Source of the DNA: Candidatus Harrisonbacteria bacterium
GTDB taxonomy: Bacteria; Patescibacteriota; Minisyncoccia; UBA6257; UBA11618
NCBI GenBank assembly: GCA_023244865.1
Contig: JAHFLM010000009.1
Coordinates: 1-16,407, forward strand
Direction: 5' to 3'
Length of the DNA: 16,407 nt
A model generated the notes under the pieces. That model was not told the origin of the DNA. It ran no database searches and saw nothing but the letters and a program-made list of their open reading frames with translations. A program made the translations under genes and the position numbers. Position 1 is the stretch's first letter. Each line of letters begins with the position of its first letter. Below are positions 1 through 6,202 of the stretch, piece by piece.

Positions 1-119
1 GCAGACAATAACAAAAGTAAAAATTAAGATTTAGAAATTAGGAATTAAGAAATTATATTTATAATAAATTCCACTTCCTAATTCTTAACTCTTAACTACT
101 AATTTTTAACTACTAAAAT
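1..119 (+). promoter_or_regulatory. fusA leader with heptad repeats and a TATAAT -10
   Basis: Gene-free A/T-rich leader. A perfect TATAAT lies at 60-65 and would start transcription near 72, leaving a leader of about 48 nt. The -35 region (about 37-42) is poor, so the promoter call is tentative. There is no SD before the fusA ATG at 120. Bases 1-27 could encode the last eight residues of an upstream gene ending in TAA at 25-27 (rpsG would be expected there), but this is too short to identify. Confidence 0.45.
22..118. repeat. Inverted pair of degenerate 7-bp repeat arrays
   Basis: The left arm, 22-56, reads in exact 7-bp steps: AATTAAG, ATTTAGA, AATTAGG, AATTAAG, AAATTAT. The right arm, 77-118, reads CCTAATT, CTTAACT, CTTAACT, ACTAATT, TTTAACT, ACTAAAA. 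The right-arm units resemble the reverse complement of the left-arm unit, so the arms could pair imperfectly. AATTAGGA at 36-43 and TCCTAATT at 76-83 are perfect complements. The candidate -10 sits between the arms. The periodicity is seen directly; any function is unknown. Confidence 0.6.
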
Positions 120-2225
120 ATGGCCAGAGAATACCCAATCGAAAAGGTTAGGGACATTGGTATTATTGCCCACATCGATGCCGGCAAAACCACCGTCTCC
201 GAAAGAATTCTTTTTTACACCGGCGTCGCCCACAAAATTGGTGAAGTACATGAAGGTTCGACCGTCATGGACTGGATGGAGCAGGAAAGAGAGCGTGGTA
301 TCACGATCACTTCCGCCGCCACCACCTGTTTTTGGACGCCTACTTACGCTAATGGCGACAAAGCTTTTATTCATCGCATCAACCTGATTGACACTCCCGG
401 CCACATCGACTTCACCGTTGAAGTTAAACGCTCCATGAGAGTTTTAGACGGCGCCGTCGTGGTTTTCGATGGTGTCTCTGGCGTGGAACCTCAATCCGAA
501 ACCAACTGGCACTACGCCGACGATTATCATGTTCCTAGAATCTGCTTCATCAATAAGCTCGATCGTATGGGCGCCAGCTTTGAAAATTCCTTCAAATCTA
601 TTTTAGAAAAACTTAATCCTAACGCCGTCGCCATCCAAATCCCTATGGGCACCGAAGGTGATTTTAACGGCATCATCGACCTCATCAAAATGAAGGCCTA
701 CTATTTTGATGGCGAAAGAGGTGAAAAAATCCGCGAAGAAGAAATTCCAGCCGAATATTTAGAAGAAGCCAAAACTCACCGCAAAGCTCTTTTAGAAAGA
801 GTAGTAGAACAAGACGACGCCATGATGACCGACTTTTTCGATGGCAAAGAAATTCCTATTGAAAAAATTAAGTCTACTCTTCGCAAAGCCTGCTTAGAAA
901 TTAAGTTAATTCCCGTCGTCACCGGCTCAGCTTTAAAAAACAAAGGTGTGCAGCTCGTTTTAGATGCCGTCATCGACTATCTTCCATCTCCTGCCGACAT
1001 TCCTAAAACCATCGGTCATGATCCAGAAACCGATGCCGAAATCGAAAGGCGTCCATTAGACACCGAGCCGTTTTCCTCCCTCGCCTTTAAAGTAGCCGCT
1101 GACCCATTTGTCGGTTCACTCACTTACTTCCGCGTTTACTCAGGCTCCTTCAAAAAGGGTAACTACCTTTTGAATACCACTAAAGGCAATAAAGAAAGAA
1201 TTGGTCGCATTCTCCGCATGCACGCCAACCACCGAGAAGACGTCGATGAAATTTTCACGGGTGAAATCGGCGGTTTAGTGGGTTTGAAAGATACCACAAC
1301 TGGCGACACTCTTTGTGATCCAGAACACCCAATCGTTTTAGAGAAAATCGACTTCCCAGAACCAGTTATTTCTTTGAGAGTTGAGCCTAAAACCAAAGCT
1401 GACCAAGAAAAAATGGGTATGGCTTTGCGAAGATTGGCCGAAGAAGATCCAACCTTACGACTTTCTGGTAACTCCGAAACAGGAGAAACTATTATCGCTG
1501 GTATGGGTGAACTCCACTTAGAAATTACCGTCGATAGAATGAAGCGCGAATTCGGCGTTGAAGCCAACGTCGGTCGCCCTCAGGTTGCTTATCGTGAAAC
1601 TATTCGTGGTAATGCTGAGGCCGAAGGTAAATACATCCGTCAGTCTGGTGGCCGCGGTCAATATGGTCACGTCTGGTTGAAAGTAGAATCTCAAGATACC
1701 GGTGCCGGCTTTGAATTCGTTGACGCTATTAAGGGTGGTTCGATTCCAAAAGAATTTATTCCAGCCGTTGAAAAAGGTATTAAAGAAACTTTAGAAAACG
1801 GTGTTTTAGCTGGCTACCCTATGGTAGACATCAAAGTCACTCTCTTCGATGGCTCCTTCCACGAAGTAGACTCCGGTGAAGCCGCTTTCAAAATCGCCGG
1901 TTCCATGGCCTTTAAAGAAGGTTGCAGAAACGCCAAGCCGGTTATTCTCGAACCAATCATGAGTATTCAAGTCACAGTTCCAACCGAATTCATGGGTGAT
2001 ATCACTGGCGACATTAGCAGCAAGAGAGGTCTAATCGAATCCATTGAAGATAAAATGAACGTGAAGGTGGTTAATGGCAAAGTTCCTCTCGCCGAAATGT
2101 TCGGCTACGCCACCAACCTCCGCTCCATCACTCAGGGCCGAGGTCACTTCAGCATGACCTTCTCTAACTACGAAGCAGTTCCTAGTAGCGTTGCCGAAAA
2201 AATTATCGAAGGCAAAAAGAAATAG
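120..2225 (+). CDS. fusA: Elongation factor G
   Basis: Translocase GTPase that moves tRNA and mRNA through the ribosome after peptide transfer and acts with RRF in ribosome recycling. The 701-aa length is normal for bacterial EF-G. The G domain shows G1 AHIDAGKT (17-24), the switch segment RGITI (59-63), DTPGH (91-95), NKLD (145-148) and G5 GSALK (269-273). Domain IV carries [19 protein letters not shown], close to the usual GSYHDVDSSE tip region. Domain V ends with the family pattern [12 protein letters not shown]. The start has no SD and is preceded by an A-rich stretch. The gene ends in TAG. It lies upstream of the usual tuf-rpsJ neighbourhood but is separated from tuf by three extra genes. 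Confidence 0.98.
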   Translation: MAREYPIEKVRDIGIIAHIDAGKTTVSERILFYTGVAHKIGEVHEGSTVMDWMEQERERGITITSAATTCFWTPTYANGDKAFIHRINLIDTPGHIDFTVEVKRSMRVLDGAVVVFDGVSGVEPQSETNWHYADDYHVPRICFINKLDRMGASFENSFKSILEKLNPNAVAIQIPMGTEGDFNGIIDLIKMKAYYFDGERGEKIREEEIPAEYLEEAKTHRKALLERVVEQDDAMMTDFFDGKEIPIEKIKSTLRKACLEIKLIPVVTGSALKNKGVQLVLDAVIDYLPSPADIPKTIGHDPETDAEIERRPLDTEPFSSLAFKVAADPFVGSLTYFRVYSGSFKKGNYLLNTTKGNKERIGRILRMHANHREDVDEIFTGEIGGLVGLKDTTTGDTLCDPEHPIVLEKIDFPEPVISLRVEPKTKADQEKMGMALRRLAEEDPTLRLSGNSETGETIIAGMGELHLEITVDRMKREFGVEANVGRPQVAYRETIRGNAEAEGKYIRQSGGRGQYGHVWLKVESQDTGAGFEFVDAIKGGSIPKEFIPAVEKGIKETLENGVLAGYPMVDIKVTLFDGSFHEVDSGEAAFKIAGSMAFKEGCRNAKPVILEPIMSIQVTVPTEFMGDITGDISSKRGLIESIEDKMNVKVVNGKVPLAEMFGYATNLRSITQGRGHFSMTFSNYEAVPSSVAEKIIEGKKK

Positions 2226-2230
2226 TTTTT

Positions 2231-2294
2231 GTCATTGCGAGGTTAGCTTTATTTAATTTTATAAAAATTAATTACAAAACTCCCGCGGCAATCT
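2231..2294. repeat. Composite inverted-repeat element resembling dispersed GTCATTGCGAGG repeats
   Basis: The outer ends are GTCATTGCGAGG (2231-2242) and CGCGGCAATCT (2284-2294); ATTGC and GCAAT pair at the tips. Nested inside is a perfect 8-bp stem, TTAATTTT (2253-2260) with AAAATTAA (2264-2271), on a 3-nt loop. The outer pair resembles a palindromic repeat with ATTGCGAGG and GCAATCT ends that I recall being scattered through many bacterial genomes. Here the middle is A/T-rich and unlike the usual core. It fills the gap between fusA and the next ATG at 2301. Confidence 0.5.
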
Positions 2295-2300
2295 AATCCC

Positions 2301-2621
2301 ATGATCAACATCGACGAATTCCAAAAAATTGAACTTAAAATCGCTAAAGTCCTAGAATGCACTCCGGTAGAGGGTTCGGAAAAACTTTTAAAGTTCAAAC
2401 TCTCTTTAGGTAGTGAAGAAAGACAAATCCTTTCCGGTATCGCTAAATACTACAAGCCCGAAGACTTAATTGGTAAAAATATCGTTATCATCAGCAATCT
2501 AGAACCAAGAACTATCATGGGGGAGGTAAGTCAGGGCATGATTCTTGCTGGAAGTGATGAAAATTCTTTATCTGCTCTATTCACAGATAAAGATCTTGCT
2601 CCCGGGAGCCCAATCCGGTAA
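2301..2621 (+). CDS. Trbp111/MetRS-beta-like tRNA-binding domain protein
   Basis: A 106-aa stand-alone OB-fold tRNA-binding domain of the EMAP II / Trbp111 type, the same module found at the C-terminus of many methionyl-tRNA synthetases. The family pattern is clear: IELKIAKVLECTPVEGSEKL (residues 11-30), RQILSGIAKYYKPEDLIGK, then NLEPRTIMGEVSQGMILA. Such proteins bind the outside corner of tRNA without strong sequence specificity and usually dimerise. No catalytic domain is attached. It may serve as a trans-acting MetRS beta subunit, but the synthetase gene is not in view. CsaA is a close alternative. No SD precedes the ATG, and a terminator follows directly. Confidence 0.88.
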   Translation: MINIDEFQKIELKIAKVLECTPVEGSEKLLKFKLSLGSEERQILSGIAKYYKPEDLIGKNIVIISNLEPRTIMGEVSQGMILAGSDENSLSALFTDKDLAPGSPIR

Positions 2622-2635
2622 AATATATTTAGAAG

Positions 2636-2676
2636 AAAAAGGCCATAACTTGTGAGGAGTTACGGCTTTTTTCTTT
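2636..2676 (+). terminator. Rho-independent terminator after the tRNA-binding protein gene
   Basis: Stem GCCATAACT (2642-2650) with AGTTACGGC (2658-2666), one A-C mismatch and a 7-nt loop. It is flanked by an A-run (2636-2640) and followed by TTTTTTCTTT, so A-U pairs can extend the stem. It closes the fusA-side transcription unit. Confidence 0.85.
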
Positions 2677-2688
2677 ACCTACTTATTA

Positions 2689-2717
2689 TTGACATAAAAT
2701 TAATTTAGTCATATCAT
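2689..2717 (+). promoter_or_regulatory. Sigma-70 promoter for the orphan gene pair
   Basis: TTGACA (2689-2694), 17-nt spacer, TATCAT (2712-2717): a perfect -35 and a 5/6 -10 at ideal spacing. It lies 12 nt after the T-tract of the preceding terminator. Transcription would start near 2724, giving a leader of about 39 nt to the ATG at 2763. Confidence 0.75.
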
Positions 2718-2762
2718 ACAAGCCAGTTTAATCGTCCCTTGAAAATCCACGGAGACATTCCA

Positions 2763-3041
2763 ATGTCCACATTAATCTTCTTGCTAGTATCTCTTTTATC
2801 CGTTGCGGGACAATTTTGCATCGTGGGAGGTATTTGCATTCTAATCTCAGGAAAATATAAAAGCTCCGAAAGTAATTCTCGCATCGAAAAATTCCTCAAC
2901 AATAATCACTCGAGAAAACACAAGATTTTTCGTGGCGCTTTATCCATTATTATTGGATGCGCTTTATTATTCGGAGTTAATCGTTACGCCAAAGTAATGA
3001 CCGAAGAAGCGAACAAGCATCAAAATTCAGTAATTAAATGA
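2763..3041 (+). CDS. Small two-helix membrane protein, unknown function
   Basis: I do not recognise this 92-aa protein. It has two hydrophobic segments, residues about 3-29 and 57-73, joined by a polar loop rich in Lys, Arg and Ser, with a charged tail (74-92). The basic loop predicts a cytoplasmic loop with both ends outside, by the positive-inside rule. No lipobox or clear signal-peptidase site is visible. ATG at 2763 is chosen because GGAG (2751-2754) sits 8 nt upstream; an in-frame TTG at 2739 would add eight residues but has no SD. It is the only gene here ending in TGA. It is probably co-transcribed with the gene at 3078, which lies in the same reading frame. Confidence 0.7.
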   Translation: MSTLIFLLVSLLSVAGQFCIVGGICILISGKYKSSESNSRIEKFLNNNHSRKHKIFRGALSIIIGCALLFGVNRYAKVMTEEANKHQNSVIK

Positions 3042-3061
3042 TCTCATCCAACCCCCAAAGA

Positions 3062-3070
3062 AAGGAAGGG
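3062..3070 (+). promoter_or_regulatory. Strong Shine-Dalgarno site of the 281-aa orphan gene
   Basis: AAGGAAGGG lies 7 nt before the ATG at 3078. It fixes that start and argues for independent initiation rather than read-through from the upstream gene. Confidence 0.7.
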
Positions 3071-3077
3071 CTGAAAA

Positions 3078-3923
3078 ATGAACCCATCGGATCAATCAGC
3101 AGTAGAGACCAACTTGAAAAATACAAGAACAAATCCGCCCCATATTTGGGACGACTCAACAAACCAAGCTAGACCAGTTAAACCAGGAGCAGAAATACAA
3201 GAATTCGAAAAAGTCGCCCATGAAAATCGTTCCCTGGGTTGGGAAGATGATTTTGAAAGAGAAATAAAACCACAAATCCAAGCCTGTATAGCAGCAGCTA
3301 AACGAGCTCTTGATTCCATTTTCGGGCACTCCTCTTATGTCACCGAAGACTCGGTAGCTACTTTAGGAATTGCCTTCTACGAATTTCTTTTGGGTTCAGA
3401 CGAACTTCAAGGCCTACCTAATGAAATTGGAAACGAAAAAGCAGAAGAAGTCTTAATGATTGTTGTAAAACTAGCGCAAGAAGTATTGCTCCACCCACCA
3501 ACCTCATCAAGTAGAGAGTATATTTCCAAAGTTAGAGCTATTGCTCTTTTAGCTGGTAAACTCTTAGTCTTAGTTGGCGAAGACATTCTTTATGAAGCCA
3601 CTAGTAAGGCTAATCCAGTTGATGATCAAGAAAGTAATCCTGCGTGTGATTCTCTCGACGAAGCCTGGGCCACATTTGCTAGTGATGCGGTCAACAATCC
3701 ACCGAAACCAAAAGACGACTCCATGGCCGACCTTAATGTCGGTGGTCACCAAGCTAATATGCCACAGCGCAATTCTCACTTTGCTGGTAAATCAGGTGTC
3801 GTAGCCATTGGTGATAATGGTGATCTTACTTTCATCACAAACGACGATCTTCCTAAAAGACCAAGCTCCTTACCAGATAATTGGCCAGGACCAGTTAAAT
3901 TAAAAGAATTTGGCGAACCCTAA
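3078..3923 (+). CDS. Unrecognised acidic 281-aa protein
   Basis: No family is recognised. Residues 1-50 are polar and proline/asparagine-rich, probably disordered. Residues about 55-175 look mostly helical, with amphipathic leucine/valine/alanine-rich segments (64-82, 93-106, 118-138, 148-174). Residues 176-235 are again polar and acidic. The C-terminus has a compact Gly-rich stretch (SGVVAIGDNGDLTFI, 239-253) before a Pro-rich tail. No transmembrane helix, signal peptide, metal site or nucleotide-binding motif is evident. The start is set by the SD at 3062-3070. A terminator follows 14 nt after the stop. It shares an apparent promoter with the membrane protein at 2763, so the two may act together at the membrane; that is inference only. 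Confidence 0.75.
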   Translation: MNPSDQSAVETNLKNTRTNPPHIWDDSTNQARPVKPGAEIQEFEKVAHENRSLGWEDDFEREIKPQIQACIAAAKRALDSIFGHSSYVTEDSVATLGIAFYEFLLGSDELQGLPNEIGNEKAEEVLMIVVKLAQEVLLHPPTSSSREYISKVRAIALLAGKLLVLVGEDILYEATSKANPVDDQESNPACDSLDEAWATFASDAVNNPPKPKDDSMADLNVGGHQANMPQRNSHFAGKSGVVAIGDNGDLTFITNDDLPKRPSSLPDNWPGPVKLKEFGEP

Positions 3924-3937
3924 ATAATTACCAAAAC

Positions 3938-3959
3938 AAGCCCCTAAAAGGGGCTTTTT
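3938..3959 (+). terminator. Rho-independent terminator after the orphan gene pair
   Basis: Stem AAGCCCC (3938-3944) with GGGGCTT (3950-3956) and a 5-nt loop, followed by T-rich sequence. It has no mismatch and isolates the orphan unit from tuf. Confidence 0.93.
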
Positions 3960-3973
3960 ATTTTTATTTCCAC

Positions 3974-4008
3974 CTACTAGATTCTATTTTCTAGATACTA
4001 GCTTCTGA
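3974..4008. repeat. Second degenerate 7-bp repeat array
   Basis: Five units in exact 7-bp steps: CTACTAG, ATTCTAT, TTTCTAG, ATACTAG, CTTCTGA. The consensus is roughly NTNCTAG. It sits between the orphan terminator and the tuf promoter. It has the same period as the array before fusA but a different unit sequence. Confidence 0.55.
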
Positions 4009-4021
4009 GCCCCTTTCCCAT

Positions 4022-4051
4022 TTGACACTCCACTGCATTTCAAGATATACT
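4022..4051 (+). promoter_or_regulatory. Sigma-70 promoter of tuf
   Basis: TTGACA (4022-4027), 18-nt spacer, TATACT (4046-4051). Transcription would start near 4058, giving an A/T-rich leader of about 60 nt before the tuf ATG at 4120, with no SD. It probably drives tuf and rpsJ, and possibly further genes if the rpsJ-rplC hairpin is read through. Confidence 0.75.
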
Positions 4052-4119
4052 CTAACTTACCGTATTTAAATAAAAAAATAGTTAGTCGATAACTAAAATA
4101 TAAATTTTAAACTAAAAAA

Positions 4120-5319
4120 ATGGCAGAAAAAGCTAAATTTGAGAGAAATAAGCCGCACGTTAACGTCGGCACCATCGGTCACGTCGACCACGGCAAATCT
4201 ACATTAACCGCCGCTATCACCCACGTCTTACACATGCAGGGTTTTGCTGGCAAAGAAGTTACCGTCGATGAATTAGATAAGAGCCCAGAAGAAAAAGCTC
4301 GTGGTATCACCATCTCTATTCACCACTCAGAATATGAGTCTGAAAAGAGACACTACGCTCACATCGATGCCCCAGGTCACGCTGACTATATTAAAAACAT
4401 GATCACCGGTGCCGCCCAGATGGATGGTGCGATCTTGGTCGTGTCTGCTGGCGACGGCCCAATGCCTCAAACCAGAGAACACATCTTGCTCGCTCGTCAG
4501 GTAGGTGTGCCTAGAATTATTGTTTTCTTGAATAAGGTTGACCAAGTCAGTGATCCAGAATTAATCGACTTGGTTGAATCCGAAGTCAGAGAACTCTTAA
4601 AGAAATATGAATATCCTGGTGACGAAACTCCTATCATCCGTGGTTCTGGCTTAAAAGCCTTAGAAGCCAAAGATCTTAACGATCCAGCGGTGCAACCAAT
4701 TTTAGATTTAGTTAAAGCTTTAGATGAATACATTCCTGAGCCAATCAGAGACGTCGAAAAGCCATTCTTAATGCCTATCGAAGACATCTTCTCCATTGAA
4801 GGCCGTGGCACCGTAGTCACTGGTCGTATCGAAAGAGGTATCGTAAAGATTAACGAAGAAGCTGAAATCATCGGGATCACCGACACTGCTAAAACTACAG
4901 TTACCGGTATCGAAATGTTTAATAAATTATTAGACGAAGGCCGCGCCGGCGACAACGTAGGTATTCTCTTAAGAGGTACTAAAAAAGAAGATGTGCAGAG
5001 AGGTCAGGTTATTGCCAAAACTGGCAGCGTGAAACCTCACACCGACTTTGAAGCTGAAGTTTACGTTTTGTCCAAAGAAGAAGGTGGTAGACACACCCCA
5101 TTCTTCAAGGGTTATAAGCCACAGTTCTATATCAGAACTACCGACGTTACTGGTGAGGTCATTCTCCCAGAGGGCGTAGAAATGGTTATGCCTGGCGACA
5201 CAATCAAAATCAATATTAAATTAATCAACCCAGTAGCCCTTGAGGAAAAGCAACGTTTCGCTATCCGAGAAGGTGGTAAAACCGTAGGTGCTGGTGTAGT
5301 TACAGCGATCACTAAGTAA
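4120..5319 (+). CDS. tuf: Elongation factor Tu
   Basis: GTPase that delivers aminoacyl-tRNA to the ribosomal A site. The 399-aa length is normal. Motifs: G1 GHVDHGKS (20-27), [10 protein letters not shown] (56-65) with the switch Thr present, DAPGH (83-87), NKVD (138-141) and G5 SGLK (176-179). The end of the protein has the family pattern [20 protein letters not shown]. Three positions differ from the common bacterial form: Ser for Thr in GKT, Ala for Cys in DCPGH, and SGL for SAL in G5. All are conservative and the protein should be active. rpsJ starts 2 nt after the stop, so the two are almost certainly co-transcribed. Confidence 0.98.
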   Translation: MAEKAKFERNKPHVNVGTIGHVDHGKSTLTAAITHVLHMQGFAGKEVTVDELDKSPEEKARGITISIHHSEYESEKRHYAHIDAPGHADYIKNMITGAAQMDGAILVVSAGDGPMPQTREHILLARQVGVPRIIVFLNKVDQVSDPELIDLVESEVRELLKKYEYPGDETPIIRGSGLKALEAKDLNDPAVQPILDLVKALDEYIPEPIRDVEKPFLMPIEDIFSIEGRGTVVTGRIERGIVKINEEAEIIGITDTAKTTVTGIEMFNKLLDEGRAGDNVGILLRGTKKEDVQRGQVIAKTGSVKPHTDFEAEVYVLSKEEGGRHTPFFKGYKPQFYIRTTDVTGEVILPEGVEMVMPGDTIKINIKLINPVALEEKQRFAIREGGKTVGAGVVTAITK

Positions 5320-5321
5320 AC

Positions 5322-5648
5322 ATGCAAAAAGCCAAAGACCAAAACGAAAAGCTCAGATTAAAAATCAAAGCTTACGACCATAAACTGATCGACAACTCTT
5401 GCCGTCAGATTATCGATGTCGCCAAACGTCATGATGCCGAAGTAGTTGGGCCATTACCTTTGCCAACCGAAAATCATAAATACACTGTTAACCGCTCTAC
5501 TTTTATCGACAAAAATTCTAGAGAGCAGTTTGAATTACGCGTTCACAAAAGGTTAATTGACATCCTAAATCCCAACCACGCTATCATCGAGTCTTTGTCT
5601 AAATTGAATTTACCAGCAGGCATTGATATTGAAATCAAAATGGTGTAG
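5322..5648 (+). CDS. rpsJ: Ribosomal protein S10
   Basis: Small-subunit head protein, and in many bacteria also the antitermination factor NusE. The 108 residues match the family throughout: LRLKIKAYDHKLIDNSCRQI near the start, VVGPLPLPTE, KYTVNRSTFIDKNSREQFE, the conserved HKRLIDILNP, and LPAGIDIEIKMV at the end. A polar extension of about ten residues precedes the usual start. The gene is 2 nt from tuf but 124 nt from rplC, the widest gap inside the ribosomal run. It ends in TAG. Confidence 0.97.
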   Translation: MQKAKDQNEKLRLKIKAYDHKLIDNSCRQIIDVAKRHDAEVVGPLPLPTENHKYTVNRSTFIDKNSREQFELRVHKRLIDILNPNHAIIESLSKLNLPAGIDIEIKMV

Positions 5649-5772
5649 TATTAAGGCCGTTATATTGAAGCGGCGATAAAACCTCCGCGCTACTACGCGG
5701 ATGTTTTATTACTAGTCGGAACACAGAGATTAATCCCTAACTATAAAAAGTTAAAATATCTCTAAAACTAAC
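5649..5772 (+). promoter_or_regulatory. Structured rpsJ-rplC intergenic region, candidate attenuator or leader
   Basis: The main hairpin pairs 5676-5689 with 5696-5709 (13 of 14 positions, one C-T mismatch) on the 6-nt loop CTACTA; its GC core is CCGCG/CGCGG. Smaller stems are possible before it (GCCG 5656-5659 with CGGC 5671-5674) and after it (TAACT 5738-5742 with AGTTA 5749-5753). The 3' side carries TTTTATT but no long free T-run, so termination would be partial. No convincing promoter follows it, although TATAAA occurs at 5742-5747. It could be an attenuator, a processing site or a ribosomal-protein binding site. Confidence 0.55.
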
Positions 5773-6195
5773 ATGATAAAAATAATCGGAAAAAAGAATA
5801 AAATGACCCAGATCTATAAGGATGAGATCGTGGTGCCGGTGTGCGAGCTAAGCTTCCAAAAAGAAGCTGACTTAAGCGCCATTCAGGAGGGCAAGAAAGT
5901 AACCGTTTCCGCTATTAGCCGAAGCTTAGGCTTCCAAGGCGTAGTTAAGCGACATGGTTTCCACGGCGGTCCAAAGACTCACGGTCAAAAAAGAAGTTTA
6001 CGTGCTCCTGGTTCCATCGGTAGTACAAACATGCAACGCGTTGCGAAAGGCCGTAAAATGGCCGGTCGTATGGGTGGTGTCAGAATTACCACTAAAGGTC
6101 TTCTGGTCGTCTCGGTAGACAACGATAAGAAAATCGTCTTACTCCGAGGCACTGTCCCGGGCTACAAGAGCGGTAAAGTAGAGGTCCGCATTTAA
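5773..6195 (+). CDS. rplC: Ribosomal protein L3, short form
   Basis: Large-subunit protein whose long loop reaches the peptidyl-transferase centre. The C-terminal half is typical: GFQGVVKRHGF (53-63), APGSIG (78-83), KGRKMAGRMG (92-101) and the final LLRGTVPGYKSGKVEV. The N-terminus GKKNKMTQIY matches the usual GKKVGMTQIF. At 140 aa it is roughly 60-70 residues shorter than common bacterial L3. The missing part lies between about residues 25 and 40, where the outer beta-barrel region is normally longer. The reading frame is intact, so this looks like lineage trimming rather than damage. rplD follows after 7 nt. Confidence 0.93.
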   Translation: MIKIIGKKNKMTQIYKDEIVVPVCELSFQKEADLSAIQEGKKVTVSAISRSLGFQGVVKRHGFHGGPKTHGQKRSLRAPGSIGSTNMQRVAKGRKMAGRMGGVRITTKGLLVVSVDNDKKIVLLRGTVPGYKSGKVEVRI

Positions 6196-6202
6196 CAAAC
6201 TT

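Noticed and set aside
22..118. CRISPR array
   Set aside because: The units are 7 bp, degenerate and contiguous with no spacers, and no cas gene is present.
2739..2762. TTG start adding eight residues to the small membrane protein
   Set aside because: No SD lies in front of it, while the downstream ATG at 2763 has GGAG at good spacing and begins directly with the hydrophobic segment.
2763..3923. Alternative genetic code with UGA as Gly (code 25), fusing the two orphan genes
   Set aside because: All core genes, including the Gly-rich fusA, tuf and rpsE, read full length without a single in-frame UGA, and an SD precedes the second gene. Kept only as a low-weight finding about frame sharing.
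4497..4955. 152-codon open frame on the minus strand opposite tuf
   Set aside because: Antisense to the conserved EF-Tu G domain; Ser/Pro-rich composition typical of reverse-frame shadows and no leader signals.
5738..5757. Promoter before rplC based on TATAAA
   Set aside because: No acceptable -35 lies 16-18 nt upstream, and A/T-rich sequence makes such hexamers common.
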